Shown piece by piece: positions 25,999 to 36,084 of a DNA stretch of 64,000 nucleotides. The DNA is from Spectribacter hydrogenoxidans. GTDB lineage: Bacteria > Pseudomonadota > Gammaproteobacteria > Nevskiales > Salinisphaeraceae. The translations under genes were made by a program, and so were the position numbers. The notes below the pieces were generated by a model that was not told the origin of the DNA, made no database searches, and saw only the letters and a program-made list of their open reading frames with translations. Position 1 is the first letter of the stretch; each line of letters starts with the position of its first letter. The stretch is from positions 1 to 64,000 of the forward strand of contig NZ_JAVRIB010000007.1 in assembly GCF_031846275.1 (NCBI RefSeq), read 5' to 3'.

Positions 25999-27235
25999 CC
26001 TTGCTCTCCGGCATATTCCGCAGGCCACGATGGATGTCGGTTAGGTGCGTTCGCATCACATCCCAGCGATAGTTCATCCGCGCCGTGCCCGAGCCGGTGG
26101 CTCCGTTCCATAGCTCCAGCAGGCGGGGATTTTGGAGGCGGGCCTGGGCTTTCTTGAGTTGGCGTTCGCGATTCTCGATGAGGGTGCGCACGTCGATATC
26201 GTCGGCCAGTGCCGCCGGATCACGAGCTGCGAGCAGCCAGTCGAGCCAGGTATTGATGAAGTTCTGCGTTCGGCTGGGCACTTGCGGCCTGGCACGTGCC
26301 ACGGTGCGCCAGAAGTCAGTGCGGTCCCAGCCAGCCAGGGCCGCGGCGTGCAGATGGATTTCATTCGCCCAGTCCCGCAGCATCGAGCGATACCGCTCGA
26401 TCCATTCGTCACGAGGCGTCTGCGGCGCTTGGGCGAGCATCAGGTTGTAGATCAGCACAGCGCCGTTCATCGCCAGGGAGAACTCACGGGCGTGCCGTAG
26501 TGTGGTGACCACCTCCGGCGGTAGCTCGATGCCCAGTTCTAGCGCGGCCCACGGCTCTGGAACTGTGGCAGCCCTGGCATCACCCAAAACCAGCTGGCCG
26601 AGTAGCGAGCCGGAGTGCTGCTGCAGGATTCGGTCACGGAGATATTCCGCGTCCTCCGTGCGTAGCGTCATCGTGGCCCCTTCCGGGAAGCCGTCGGGCG
26701 CCTCAGGCAGGCCCGGATGCCAGTTGGGAAGGGCACCGTCCGAGATTTCCGAGGACTGTCGAGGTGGTGCCCCGTTCACAGCGAGGCGATGGTGGTACCC
26801 GTCCAGGGCCCAGGGGCACAGGCGTATGCGCCACTCACGTAGGCCGTTCCAGTAGACGCTGCTCGGCAGGCGTTGCAGAGACTTGCCGGCCCAGCTCCCG
26901 ATCACGCCGTCGGAATTGCCGGCTTTCCGGAGATGATCGATGAGATCGATCTCCTCATTGCGGGCCTTGCGTGCAACCCATGCTTTATCTACGTGGCCTG
27001 ATTTCTTGCGGATACGCTCTTCGATTTGTCGGTAGATCCACGGGATGAACAGAAAGTAGCGCGCCCGTGTCTGAATCGTCGAGACGCCGGGAGCGAGAAG
27101 ATCCGCCAAGGCGTCACGCACGGTAGCGACACCGAGCTCGTCGCGCGTGTCGCGTTCGCTCAGGGAGCGCACGACATCGAGAACCCGTCGGCGCTCCCTG
27201 TCCGAGTAGTCGAGCCAGCTAAACGACGATTCCAT
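25991..27235 (-). CDS. DUF6361 family protein
   Basis: A 414-residue protein beginning MESSFSWLDYSDRERRRVL, the family's characteristic opening, followed by TRDELGVATVRDALADLLAPGVSTIQTRARYFLFIPWIY. No catalytic signature is evident. It is the first gene of the DUF6361 / PLD nuclease / SNF2 helicase cassette, which I recall as recurring in defence islands, though I cannot confirm a named system here. It starts 52 bases after recD on the same strand, so it may be transcribed with recCBD. Likely role: recognition or regulation within the cassette (inference). Confidence 0.75.
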   Translation of the reverse strand: MESSFSWLDYSDRERRRVLDVVRSLSERDTRDELGVATVRDALADLLAPGVSTIQTRARYFLFIPWIYRQIEERIRKKSGHVDKAWVARKARNEEIDLIDHLRKAGNSDGVIGSWAGKSLQRLPSSVYWNGLREWRIRLCPWALDGYHHRLAVNGAPPRQSSEISDGALPNWHPGLPEAPDGFPEGATMTLRTEDAEYLRDRILQQHSGSLLGQLVLGDARAATVPEPWAALELGIELPPEVVTTLRHAREFSLAMNGAVLIYNLMLAQAPQTPRDEWIERYRSMLRDWANEIHLHAAALAGWDRTDFWRTVARARPQVPSRTQNFINTWLDWLLAARDPAALADDIDVRTLIENRERQLKKAQARLQNPRLLELWNGATGSGTARMNYRWDVMRTHLTDIHRGLRNMPESKVA

Positions 27236-27286
27236 GATTGATTATTGCCCTTGCCGACATCTGGAGTATTTCATCAGAGTGTCGTT

Positions 27287-29107
27287 CTACTCGTGGCTAG
27301 CTTCACGCATTCGATCTGAAAGACCCGAATGACGCTCGATCCGCCGCTGGATGGCGGCCGTCAGGATTTCCCCGCTACCGAACAGTCGCACCGTCATCCT
27401 GGCCCGCGTGATGCCCGTATAGATCAGCTCGCGCGTGAGCAGCTTGTTGTCCTCCAGGGGCAGGACGAGTGTGACGTGATCGAACTCGGACCCCTGGCTC
27501 TTGTGCACGGTGATGGCGTAGACGCTTTCATGATCGGGCAGGGCCGTGGGCAAGAAAGCACGCAGGCCCTCGTCGGTTGCAAACCACACCCGCAGGTGGC
27601 CCTCCTCGTCGCGCAGGCACACGCCGATGTCGCCGTTATACAGCCCGGCTCGGTAATCGTTGCGGGTAACCATGACGGGGCGGCCGTGATACCAGACGTG
27701 CCGTGGGTCGAAGCCGCGCTGTTGCGCGAGCCGCTCGGTGATGCGCCGGTTGAGCGTGACGCTGCCGGTGGGGCCGTGGCGGACGGCGCACAGCAGGCAT
27801 TGGCTCTGTAGGTGTTCGAGCGCTATTTGCGGTTCTGTTGTATCGATCAGGGCCTGGTAGCGCTCGGCGGCCGCTTCGACTAGCTCGTCGAGTGAGTCAC
27901 CGCCAGTGTCCGTGTTCAGAGTAATGTCCGGGGCGCTGTCGGCGGCGATGGCCAGGGCAGTCTCGCCATCGCCGTCGTTAACAGCGGCCGCCAGTCGGCC
28001 TATGGGGCTGTCCGCCTGGAAGCGGTGGCTGGTCTGCAGGGTGACCACGTGGTCGGCCAGGGGGCTATCGCTGTTTTCCATGGGGTCGGCGAGCAGGGGG
28101 GCGGCCGCTTCCTGCTGGGCCGATGTGAACCGGTTCACGCCGGCGGCGCTGCACAGCTCGGCGAGCACGGAGCCGGACTCGACCGAGGCGAGCTGGTAAC
28201 GATCGCCGAGCAGGATCAGCCGCGCCTGATCGGACAGGGCCTCCACGAGCTTGGCCATCAGGGGCAGGTCGACCATGGAGGCCTCGTCGACGATTACCAC
28301 GTCGGCGGCCAGTGGGTTGTCGCGGTCATGGCGCGGCCGCGTCGTGCCGTAGCCGATGCCGATCAGCCGGTGCAGGGTGCCGGCCTCCAGCGGGATGTGC
28401 GTCCGGACCGCCTCGGGCAGGTCCGGCATCTCGGTGAGCCCGGCGCGGGTGGATTCGACCATGCGCGCGGCGGCCTTGCCGGTGGGCGCGGCCATGCGGA
28501 TCAGCGGTGGCGCCTCGCCGGCGCGCAGCGCCGACTCGATGAGCAGGCGCATCAGGCGCAACACCGTGTAGGTCTTGCCCGTGCCGGGCCCGCCCGAGAT
28601 CACCGCGAAGCGATGGCGCAGGGCCACGAAGGCGGCGACGGCCTGCCAGTGGGTCTCGTCGTCGCCCACCCAGCCGTAGTCGAACAGCCCGCCGTCGGGT
28701 TGCAGCGCGGCGGTGTCGACCCGGTCCGGCTCGGCGGCCAGCAGCCTGCGCAGGCGCTCGGCCAGCCGGGCTTCGTAGGTCCAGTAGCGGTGCAGATAGA
28801 GCCGCTCCTCCTCGCGGATCAGCGGTCGCGACTCGCCCGGGGCGCCGACCAGCTCGCTGCTCTGCAGGGCCCGCTCCAGCTCGTCGCGATCGCAGAAGGG
28901 ATGCTCGCCGGGGATGGCCGGCAGCGCGTGCGCCAGCGACAGGCAGCTGTGGCCGTCGGCCACCGCACGGGCGCAGGCCGCCAGTGCAACGGCCACCGGC
29001 TGACTGCCGCCATGCCGCAGGGCCCAGTCGGCCAGGGCCGCTTCCAGGGGCGCGGCGCGGCGCTCGTCGACCGCGCGCTGCATGCGGGTCCGCAGCGTGT
29101 CGCTCAT
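27287..29107 (-). CDS. recD: Exodeoxyribonuclease V subunit RecD
   Basis: A 606-residue SF1B helicase. Walker A is ISGGPGTGKTYTVLR (171-185), followed by VIVDEASMVDLPL, LILLGDRYQLASVESGSVL and, near the C-terminus, AITVHKSQGSEFDHVTLVLP. RecD is the 5'-3' motor of RecBCD, acting in double-strand-break processing and degradation of foreign linear DNA. Its start overlaps the recB stop (ATGA). The length is normal for the family. Confidence 0.95.
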   Translation of the reverse strand: MSDTLRTRMQRAVDERRAAPLEAALADWALRHGGSQPVAVALAACARAVADGHSCLSLAHALPAIPGEHPFCDRDELERALQSSELVGAPGESRPLIREEERLYLHRYWTYEARLAERLRRLLAAEPDRVDTAALQPDGGLFDYGWVGDDETHWQAVAAFVALRHRFAVISGGPGTGKTYTVLRLMRLLIESALRAGEAPPLIRMAAPTGKAAARMVESTRAGLTEMPDLPEAVRTHIPLEAGTLHRLIGIGYGTTRPRHDRDNPLAADVVIVDEASMVDLPLMAKLVEALSDQARLILLGDRYQLASVESGSVLAELCSAAGVNRFTSAQQEAAAPLLADPMENSDSPLADHVVTLQTSHRFQADSPIGRLAAAVNDGDGETALAIAADSAPDITLNTDTGGDSLDELVEAAAERYQALIDTTEPQIALEHLQSQCLLCAVRHGPTGSVTLNRRITERLAQQRGFDPRHVWYHGRPVMVTRNDYRAGLYNGDIGVCLRDEEGHLRVWFATDEGLRAFLPTALPDHESVYAITVHKSQGSEFDHVTLVLPLEDNKLLTRELIYTGITRARMTVRLFGSGEILTAAIQRRIERHSGLSDRMREASHE

Positions 29108-32100
29108 GCCGCGACCTCCGGCTGGTCGAGCAGGTCGTCCAGGCGCTCGATCAATCCGGCGTCGGGACGATGGAAGAAGATGCCGCGCTTCCCGGCGTCC
29201 GGCGCCATGCCGCGCAGGAACAGGTACAGAACCCCGCCCAGGTGGGTTTCGGGGTCGTAATCGGCCAGGCGCTGGCGCAGGAAGCGGTGCAGCGCGGTGA
29301 CGTAGATCAGGTACTGCAGGTCGTAGTGGCGGCGTTGCACGGCGGCTTGCAGCGCGGGGCCGTGATAGTCCTCGGCGTTCGGGCCGAGGTAGTTGGTCTT
29401 GTGGTCGAGCACGTAGTAACGGTCGTCGTGCTCGACGACCAGGTCGATGAAGCCGTGCATCAGTCCGCGCAGCAGCTCGGCCTGACGTTCACGCGGCAAC
29501 TGCCGGGCGTAGCCGGCGGCGTCGAGTACGTCGAGCAGCGCGCCGAGCGACTGCCCGTTCAGCCGCATCACGAATTCCATCTCCGCCAGACACGCCTGCC
29601 GGGGCAGCTCGGCCAGGGGGCCGATACGGGGCAGCGGGGTGTACAGGCCCGTCTGGACCATCGTCGCGGTGGCGTCGACCGCCGCGTCGCCGGCCGCCCC
29701 GTCGGGCAGTGCAACGCCGTAGCGACGCAGGGTCCACTCCACCCAGTTGCGGTGGCCGGCCGGGATGTCGCCGCCGGGCGGCGGCCAGGCCGCGGGCTCG
29801 GCGTTTTCCAGCAGGGAGTGGACCGCCGAGCCGAAGGCCGTGCCGCCGGGCAGCTCGGGCAGCGGTGTCGCATCCGCCTCCGACTCGGTCGTGTCGGTGT
29901 CGATTTCGTCCTCGGCGCCCGGCATGGCCCGGTCCGGGCCGGCGGCATGCACTAGGCGCGTGAAGCTGTAGACCGACCAGGGGGGACGCGGGTCGGGCAG
30001 GTCGCTGCGTGCCCGGCCGGGCTCTCCCGCAGGCGTGGGCATGCGCGCCGGTGGCCCGCTGTCGTGCGGCAGGGCCGGGATGCCGATGGCGTGCGGGGCG
30101 CGTTGTGCGAGTGTTTCGAGCTGTTGCCGAACCCGCGCGTCGTCCAGTGGAGGCGATTTCTTCTGGCCGCCCCAGTATGTCGGCGCGATATCCTCGCGAT
30201 GCAGCAGGCTGGCCAGGGCGCTGTCCGGGGTGCCGTTGGCCGCACCCCAGGGGAAGAAACAGGCGATCTCGGCGCGGGTGAGCGCGACATAGAGCAGGCG
30301 AAGGCCCTCGGCGCGTGTTTCCCGGATAGCGCCTTCCCGGGCCTCGTCCGAGCCGGCCACGTCGACCAGTGCACGGCGCTCGTCGTCGTGGAACTGATGC
30401 GGCGGCTGGTCCGGAGACGCTTGGGGCGGCGGCACGCCCAGCCAGGGCGCGAACGGCAGGAACACCACCGGATATTCGAGCCCCTTGGCCTTGTGCACGG
30501 TAGCGATGCGCACCAGTGCCTCGTCGGATTCCAGGCGCAACTGCGCGGCGTCGTCGCCGCCCGGTTCGCCGGCCTGCCGAATGGCCTCGCGCAGCCAGCG
30601 CAGCAGCCCGGTCATGCCGAAGGTCTCGCTCTCGGCTTCGGCGAGCAGCTCGGCCAGCTGCAGGTAATTGCTCATGCGCCGCTCGCCGTCTAGGTAGGTC
30701 AGCAGGTGTTCGGCCCCCGCCTGGACCAGAGGCTGGAGCATGGCCAGCACGCCGTGATCGCGCCAGGCCTCGTGGGCCTGCTGGAAGCGCCCGGTGGCCG
30801 CCTGCCAGTGGTGCTCGTCATCGGCCAGCGCGATCACGTCGCCGAGGCGATAGCCGAGCAGCGCACCGGTCAGCGCCCCGCGCATGACGCCCTCGTCGGT
30901 GGGGCTGGCGGCCGCCTTGAGCACGTGCAGCACGTCGCGCGCCTCTTCGCTGGCGAACACGCTGTCCCGGTGCAGGCACACCGCAGGGATGCCGACAGCC
31001 GACAGGGCACGCTGCATGTCGCCGGCCTGGCGGTTGGTATTGACCAGCACGGCGATGTCCCGGGGCGCCACCGCGCGTTGTTCGAACGTTTCCTGTTCAA
31101 CGGAACGCGTGCGGATCATGCCGCCGTGCTCGCGATCGAGCAGCCGCTGGATCTGGCCGACGCAGGCGGCCTGGCAGGCGTTGGTGGCCACGCCCTTGGT
31201 CGGCGCCTCCATGGCCAGGTGCCAAAGGGTGATGGCGGGCTGGGTAGTGCCGTTGGTCACAAGCTGGCGCTGGCCCGGCCGGCCCGCCTGCACGCCCTGA
31301 TAGTCTATGCCCTCGACCAGAAAGCTGTCCTCGCCCGGCATGCGGAACAGCGCCTCGATGCCGTCGAGCACCGCCTGGGTGGAGCGGAAGTTGGTGTCCA
31401 GGCTGTAGGTGTGCCCGCCGGCATCGGCGGCGGCATCGAGGTAGGCGTAGACGTCGCCGCCGCGGAAACCGAAGATCGCCTGCTTGGGATCGCCGATCAG
31501 GATCAGTCCGCCGGACTCGCGGCCGGCGTAGACGCGTTGCAGGATCGCGTACTGCAGGGGATCGGTATCCTGGAATTCGTCGACCAGCGCCCAGGGCCAG
31601 GTGGCGTGCATGGCATCGGCCAGCCGCGGGCCGGTGGTGGCATCGGTGACTGCCGCGTGCAACGCCTCGATCATGTCCGCGAAGCTGTACTGGCGGTGCT
31701 GGCGCTTGCGCGCACGGGCGGTGGAATGCACGGCGTCGCGCGCCTCGCGCAGGGCGGCCAGGCGGCCCAGTGGTTGCATGCGGCTCAACTGCCTGGCCAG
31801 CGGCCGATCGAACAAGGCCGTGCCGCGCTCCAGGTGCCTTTTCATCACCTCGGTATCCGGGTCGTTCAGGTAGGCGACCCCGTCCGGCAGGCCCGGAATC
31901 GCAGCCGGTTTTGTCAGCGCCCGTTCCAGCAGCTCGATGGCCTCGTCGATGCCGCCCAGGTGCTCGATCGCTTTCTTTAGGCCCTGCTTCTTGAAGACGC
32001 CGTCATGCCAGCAAATTCGTAGTTCGTCGATGAAGGCCTTGCCGTCGTCCGTCCAGGTTTCGCGTAGCTCGCGTGCTGCCTTTTCGATTTCGGTATTCGA

Positions 32101-32718
32101 TGGTCCGGCGAGCTGGGCGTGGGGACGCGTGCGGAAATCCCTGAGACATTCATCGAGATCGTCCGGCGTCGACCACCAGTCGACGAAACCGAGATCGGGG
32201 TTATCGCCCAACGCTCGGTTGCGCCAGTAGTCCGCGATGGCCTCTTCGTAGATGAGCTTGTCATCGACCTGCTCGCCGCGGTCGAAGGGCAGGGCGCTGT
32301 CGAAGGCGTTGTCGGTCGCCGCGCGTTGGGAGAAGCCGTGGATGGTGGTGATGGTTGCCTCGTCGATGCAGTGGGCGGCCTCGGCCAGGCGCCGCGCGAG
32401 GTCGACGCGGCGCTCGCCGCTGGCGGTGATCACCGCCTCGGCGAAGGCGTCGTCCGGGCGGCCGGGGTCGGCGGCGTCGGGATCGCCGGCGATGCGCGCG
32501 GCCGCCACCAGCCGTTGGCGGATGCGCTCGCGCAGCTCCTTGGTCGCCGCCCGGGTGAAGGTCATCACCAGGATGTCGCGCACGCACAGCTTTTTCTCCA
32601 CCAGCAGGCGCAGGTACAGCCCCGCCAGGCTGAAGGTCTTGCCGGTTCCGGCGCTGGCCTCGACCAGCCGGATGCCGTCCAGCGGCATGGTCTGGGGATC
32701 GAACGGTTGCCGGCTCAT
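29104..32718 (-). CDS. recB: Exodeoxyribonuclease V subunit RecB
   Basis: 1204 residues from the ATG at 32718 (four-base overlap with the recC stop). It has a UvrD-like SF1A helicase with LVEASAGTGKTFSLAGLY (about 18-35), TFTRAATKELRERIR, LVDEFQDTDPLQY, IGDPKQAIFGFRGGD, and TVHKAKGLEYPVVFLPF. The C-terminal nuclease domain has HGFIDLVVEHDDRYYVLDHKTNYLG with the catalytic Asp and DxK. It is the 3'-5' motor and only nuclease of RecBCD. A longer frame to 32766 adds residues that overlap recC and is unlikely. Confidence 0.95.
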   Translation of the reverse strand: MSRQPFDPQTMPLDGIRLVEASAGTGKTFSLAGLYLRLLVEKKLCVRDILVMTFTRAATKELRERIRQRLVAAARIAGDPDAADPGRPDDAFAEAVITASGERRVDLARRLAEAAHCIDEATITTIHGFSQRAATDNAFDSALPFDRGEQVDDKLIYEEAIADYWRNRALGDNPDLGFVDWWSTPDDLDECLRDFRTRPHAQLAGPSNTEIEKAARELRETWTDDGKAFIDELRICWHDGVFKKQGLKKAIEHLGGIDEAIELLERALTKPAAIPGLPDGVAYLNDPDTEVMKRHLERGTALFDRPLARQLSRMQPLGRLAALREARDAVHSTARARKRQHRQYSFADMIEALHAAVTDATTGPRLADAMHATWPWALVDEFQDTDPLQYAILQRVYAGRESGGLILIGDPKQAIFGFRGGDVYAYLDAAADAGGHTYSLDTNFRSTQAVLDGIEALFRMPGEDSFLVEGIDYQGVQAGRPGQRQLVTNGTTQPAITLWHLAMEAPTKGVATNACQAACVGQIQRLLDREHGGMIRTRSVEQETFEQRAVAPRDIAVLVNTNRQAGDMQRALSAVGIPAVCLHRDSVFASEEARDVLHVLKAAASPTDEGVMRGALTGALLGYRLGDVIALADDEHHWQAATGRFQQAHEAWRDHGVLAMLQPLVQAGAEHLLTYLDGERRMSNYLQLAELLAEAESETFGMTGLLRWLREAIRQAGEPGGDDAAQLRLESDEALVRIATVHKAKGLEYPVVFLPFAPWLGVPPPQASPDQPPHQFHDDERRALVDVAGSDEAREGAIRETRAEGLRLLYVALTRAEIACFFPWGAANGTPDSALASLLHREDIAPTYWGGQKKSPPLDDARVRQQLETLAQRAPHAIGIPALPHDSGPPARMPTPAGEPGRARSDLPDPRPPWSVYSFTRLVHAAGPDRAMPGAEDEIDTDTTESEADATPLPELPGGTAFGSAVHSLLENAEPAAWPPPGGDIPAGHRNWVEWTLRRYGVALPDGAAGDAAVDATATMVQTGLYTPLPRIGPLAELPRQACLAEMEFVMRLNGQSLGALLDVLDAAGYARQLPRERQAELLRGLMHGFIDLVVEHDDRYYVLDHKTNYLGPNAEDYHGPALQAAVQRRHYDLQYLIYVTALHRFLRQRLADYDPETHLGGVLYLFLRGMAPDAGKRGIFFHRPDAGLIERLDDLLDQPEVAA

Positions 32719-35700
32719 GCGTCTTCGCCCTCGGGTATCCGGATATACCGGTGCGCGGGACCGCACACGACCTCGGCGAGCTCGCAGAACCGCGGCGCAT
32801 CGGGATCCTCCCCCAGCGGGGCGTGATCCTCGACGAGAATACGGAAGTACGGATCATCCGCGTCGTAGTCGCGCCCACGGCCCGGCTCAGCGGTCACTTT
32901 TTCATTGGCTTTGCGCAACGCGTAGTCTGCCGGCTTGCCTTTGTCGAGGTGTTCGAGATAGGTCTCGGCCAAGCTCGGCAGGAACACGAGCGGCTCGCGC
33001 TGGCCCTGCTCGAAGATCTGCAGCAGCTGCGCGAGGTGCTGCCGCGCCCCTTGTTCGTCGATGGTCGCCTCGTATTCGACGGCGTTGCGTTTGTCGTCGA
33101 GGCCGGCCAGCCGCAGCGTGCCGGCGTGGCCGGCGGCCCGGTAGGCGAGATAGTCGATCCAGGCGCGCAGGCGGTATTTCATTCTCAGCGAGCCCGCGCG
33201 CAGCAGGCGCGGGCCGTCCGGCCACAGGCCGCCGACGCGGCCCATCAGCCGTTGTCCGTCGATGGTCAGGTCGATATCCACCCAGCCCGGTGGCTGGCCG
33301 TCGCGCGTCCAGTCCCGCCAGATCGGCAGCAGGGCATTGACCTGCTCGGCCTGGTCGGCGAAGGGCGCCGCATCCAGGGGCGGCGGGGGCAGCAGGCCGC
33401 GGGCCCGCCACAGCCGGTCCGGTTCGGTGGGGACGCTGGCCTGGCCGTGGCGCTGGGCCTGCTCGAGCAGTTTGTCGCGCACCTGCCAGCGGCTCAAACC
33501 GTCGAGATGCAGGGGCTCATCGTCCGAGGCGGCTTCCTCCCGTGATTCGAGGTCCAGTTGCAGCCGGCCGCGCAGGAACGCCCTGGCGGGGTGGTCGAAG
33601 AACGCGCGCAGCTGGCTTAGCTCGATGACCTCGGTGTCCGGGGCCTCGGCCCGGCCGCCGTCCACGAACCCGGGTGCCGCGATACGATCCCGACGGCCGG
33701 CATGGCTGGCCGGTTGCCACTCGCGTGCGAAGGTGAACAGCCGCGGATGTTCGGGCTCGGCTGCGAACAGCCGCTGGCTGAACGGGTGCATCGGCTGGCG
33801 GGCGACCAGGCGCGCCTCGCAGGTCTCGCGCGACAGCCCGGCGAAGTAATGCCGGTGCAGGAATTCCAGCCACTCGCCCACCAGCGGCGAGGGCGGCAGG
33901 GTCTCGCCACCAGCCACGTCCTGGCCGGTGTAGCTGACATAGAACACGTCGCGAGCGGCCATAACCGCCTGCAGGAACAGCAAGCGGTCGTCGTCGCGCA
34001 CGTTGTGATCGCCCAGTCGAGGCGCTGCGCGCAGGATGTTGAAGGCGCGGTTGCGCTCCTGGCGGGGAAAGTCGCCGTCGTTGAGGCCGAGCAAGCACAC
34101 CACCCGGAAGGGCACCGCCCGCAGCGGCATCAGCCCGCAGAAGGTCACGCCGCCGGATAGGAAGGGCTGACGCTCCCCGGCGACGGCGAGCTCGCCGATC
34201 AGGGCCTCGCGCACGGCCTGCCAGGAAAGGGGCTCGTCGCCCAGGCAGTCGGCGGCCTCGCCGAGGGCCGCGATGGCCTCGTGCAGCTCGCCGAGGGCCG
34301 CCTGTTCGTGGTGGTCCTGGGGATCCGGCCGGAACAGTACCGCGACCATGGCGTTGAGCCGCTCCTGCCAGTCCACGGCCGTGGTCTCGCTCTGCAGGCG
34401 CTCGCTCCAGGCGTGCAATTGCTCGACCAGATGCCAGAGATTGCCCAGGGCCGCGGTCGCGCCACCCTCAAGGTCCGACCAGGGGGCCACACCGTCCACC
34501 AGGGTTTCGTCGTCGCTTTGCGCCACCCCCAGCAGCAGGCGATCGAGCCCGAAGCGCCAGGTGTTCTGGGTGATGGCGCCCGCCCCCAAGGCCGCCCGGC
34601 TGTCCGCGTCATAGCCCCAGCGCACCCCGGCCGAGGCCACCCAGTCCGAGGCCGTCGCCAGCATGGCCTGGTCCAGCCCGAACCGCCGCATGATGGCCGG
34701 CACCGCGGCGAGCGCGAGGATATCGCTGGCCGCCCAGCGCGACAGCGGCAGGTCCAGCAGTTGCCGGAAACTCTGCATGATCGGGTGGCTCGCCCCCCGG
34801 GACCGGTCGGAGACCGAATAGGGAATAAAGCGCCGGCCCTCGGCGGCGCCGAATACGCTCTGTATGGCCGGCGCGTAGCTCGCCATGTCAGGCAGCATGA
34901 CCACGATGTCGCGTGGCTGCAGGTCGGGCTTGCGTGCCAGCAGGTCGAGCAGTTGGTCGTGCAGCACCTGCACCTCGCGCAGCGGGCCATGGCAGGCGTG
35001 CACCTGGACGGACGCGTCGTCGCCCGGCCCACCGTTTCGCACCGCTACCTGCATCCGGATGATGTCGGACTGTACGCGCGCCAAGAGGCTATTCCCGGCC
35101 GGCGGCTGATAGGCCAGCGCCTCGCCCAGCTCGGGCTCGTGGATGGCGGTCAACTCGTCGGAATAAAGCACGCGCAGCAGATCGCGCGTACCCCGCCCCA
35201 GGCTGCCTAGCAAAGGGTGTCCCTGTTCGATGAGCTGTTCTTCCTCTGGCAGTTCCTCGGACAATGACACTTCGATTTGCGCGCGGCGATTTTCGATGTC
35301 GCCCCAGTAGGCGTCACAAGGGTTGGGGAGCAGGAAATGCACGTCGACGTGCTGGCCCAGCACGTATAGGAATTTCACGTACTCGGGCGGGATCTGGCCG
35401 AGCCCGAAACAGTAGATGGTTTGGGGCAGCGTGTCGGTTTCGAGTCCGTCCGGCTGGGCCGCGGTCTCGATGAATCGCTGCAGCAGCCGCGCGCGGTGCT
35501 CCTTGCCCAGCCGCTCGGTCAGCGCTTGCCAGACTTCGGCTTGCCACCGCTCCGGCGACTTGTCCTCGACGCGACCGTTTTCCCAGGCCTTTAACAGCCC
35601 GGGGCGATAGATCAGGTACTGGTCGAACACGTCGGCGAGTTGGTCAGCCAGTTGCAGGCGGTGGATATCGCGTGGCTCACCGGCAAGATAGTGGGCGATG

Positions 35701-36023
35701 GCCTGATTGTCTTGCGCGACCCGGGGCAGCAGGGCATACAGATGCCAACGCATTCGGTGGCGCTCGAATTCCGAACTGTCCGGGTTACCTGGAAGCGTTT
35801 GCGGGACGAGTTGCCAGATGAAGCGGGCCAGCAACGGCATTGCGATGTTCGCGGCCAGGCCATCGCTCTCGGCGAGCTGCATCTGCAGCCATCGGCCGAC
35901 GCCGCGGTTGGGCACGATGACCGTATCTGGTTGCAGGACGTGATCTGGGGCGTGCCGTGCCCGCAGTACGCTAAGCAATTCGGCAAGCCTTTCCAGGTCC
36001 CAGTGATGATAGAGGTAGAACAT
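32715..36023 (-). CDS. recC: Exodeoxyribonuclease V subunit RecC
   Basis: About 1102 residues from the ATG at 36023, where the protein begins MFYLYHHWDLERLAELL as expected for RecC; a longer frame to 36062 adds an unrelated leader. Further hallmarks are IVPNRGVGRWLQMQLAE, LPGNPDSSEFERHRMRWHLY, FGLGQIPPEYVKFLYVLG and CLLGLNDGDFPRQ. RecC is the inactive-helicase scaffold that reads Chi. It is the first gene of recCBD. A palindrome similar to the WYL-locus operators lies about 60-80 bases upstream. RecBCD within a defence-rich stretch is less usual than a backbone location. Confidence 0.95.
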   Translation of the reverse strand: MFYLYHHWDLERLAELLSVLRARHAPDHVLQPDTVIVPNRGVGRWLQMQLAESDGLAANIAMPLLARFIWQLVPQTLPGNPDSSEFERHRMRWHLYALLPRVAQDNQAIAHYLAGEPRDIHRLQLADQLADVFDQYLIYRPGLLKAWENGRVEDKSPERWQAEVWQALTERLGKEHRARLLQRFIETAAQPDGLETDTLPQTIYCFGLGQIPPEYVKFLYVLGQHVDVHFLLPNPCDAYWGDIENRRAQIEVSLSEELPEEEQLIEQGHPLLGSLGRGTRDLLRVLYSDELTAIHEPELGEALAYQPPAGNSLLARVQSDIIRMQVAVRNGGPGDDASVQVHACHGPLREVQVLHDQLLDLLARKPDLQPRDIVVMLPDMASYAPAIQSVFGAAEGRRFIPYSVSDRSRGASHPIMQSFRQLLDLPLSRWAASDILALAAVPAIMRRFGLDQAMLATASDWVASAGVRWGYDADSRAALGAGAITQNTWRFGLDRLLLGVAQSDDETLVDGVAPWSDLEGGATAALGNLWHLVEQLHAWSERLQSETTAVDWQERLNAMVAVLFRPDPQDHHEQAALGELHEAIAALGEAADCLGDEPLSWQAVREALIGELAVAGERQPFLSGGVTFCGLMPLRAVPFRVVCLLGLNDGDFPRQERNRAFNILRAAPRLGDHNVRDDDRLLFLQAVMAARDVFYVSYTGQDVAGGETLPPSPLVGEWLEFLHRHYFAGLSRETCEARLVARQPMHPFSQRLFAAEPEHPRLFTFAREWQPASHAGRRDRIAAPGFVDGGRAEAPDTEVIELSQLRAFFDHPARAFLRGRLQLDLESREEAASDDEPLHLDGLSRWQVRDKLLEQAQRHGQASVPTEPDRLWRARGLLPPPPLDAAPFADQAEQVNALLPIWRDWTRDGQPPGWVDIDLTIDGQRLMGRVGGLWPDGPRLLRAGSLRMKYRLRAWIDYLAYRAAGHAGTLRLAGLDDKRNAVEYEATIDEQGARQHLAQLLQIFEQGQREPLVFLPSLAETYLEHLDKGKPADYALRKANEKVTAEPGRGRDYDADDPYFRILVEDHAPLGEDPDAPRFCELAEVVCGPAHRYIRIPEGEDA

Positions 36024-36084
36024 AGCTCTGTGATGTCGAATCCGGTGTGGTGCGCGCTGCAATTAGCGAGAGTTTAGGCATCAA

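Noticed and set aside
20883..27235. DISARM system
   Set aside because: SNF2-like and PLD proteins occur in DISARM, but no DrmA/DrmB proteins and no DISARM methyltransferase are present. DUF6361 is not part of DISARM.
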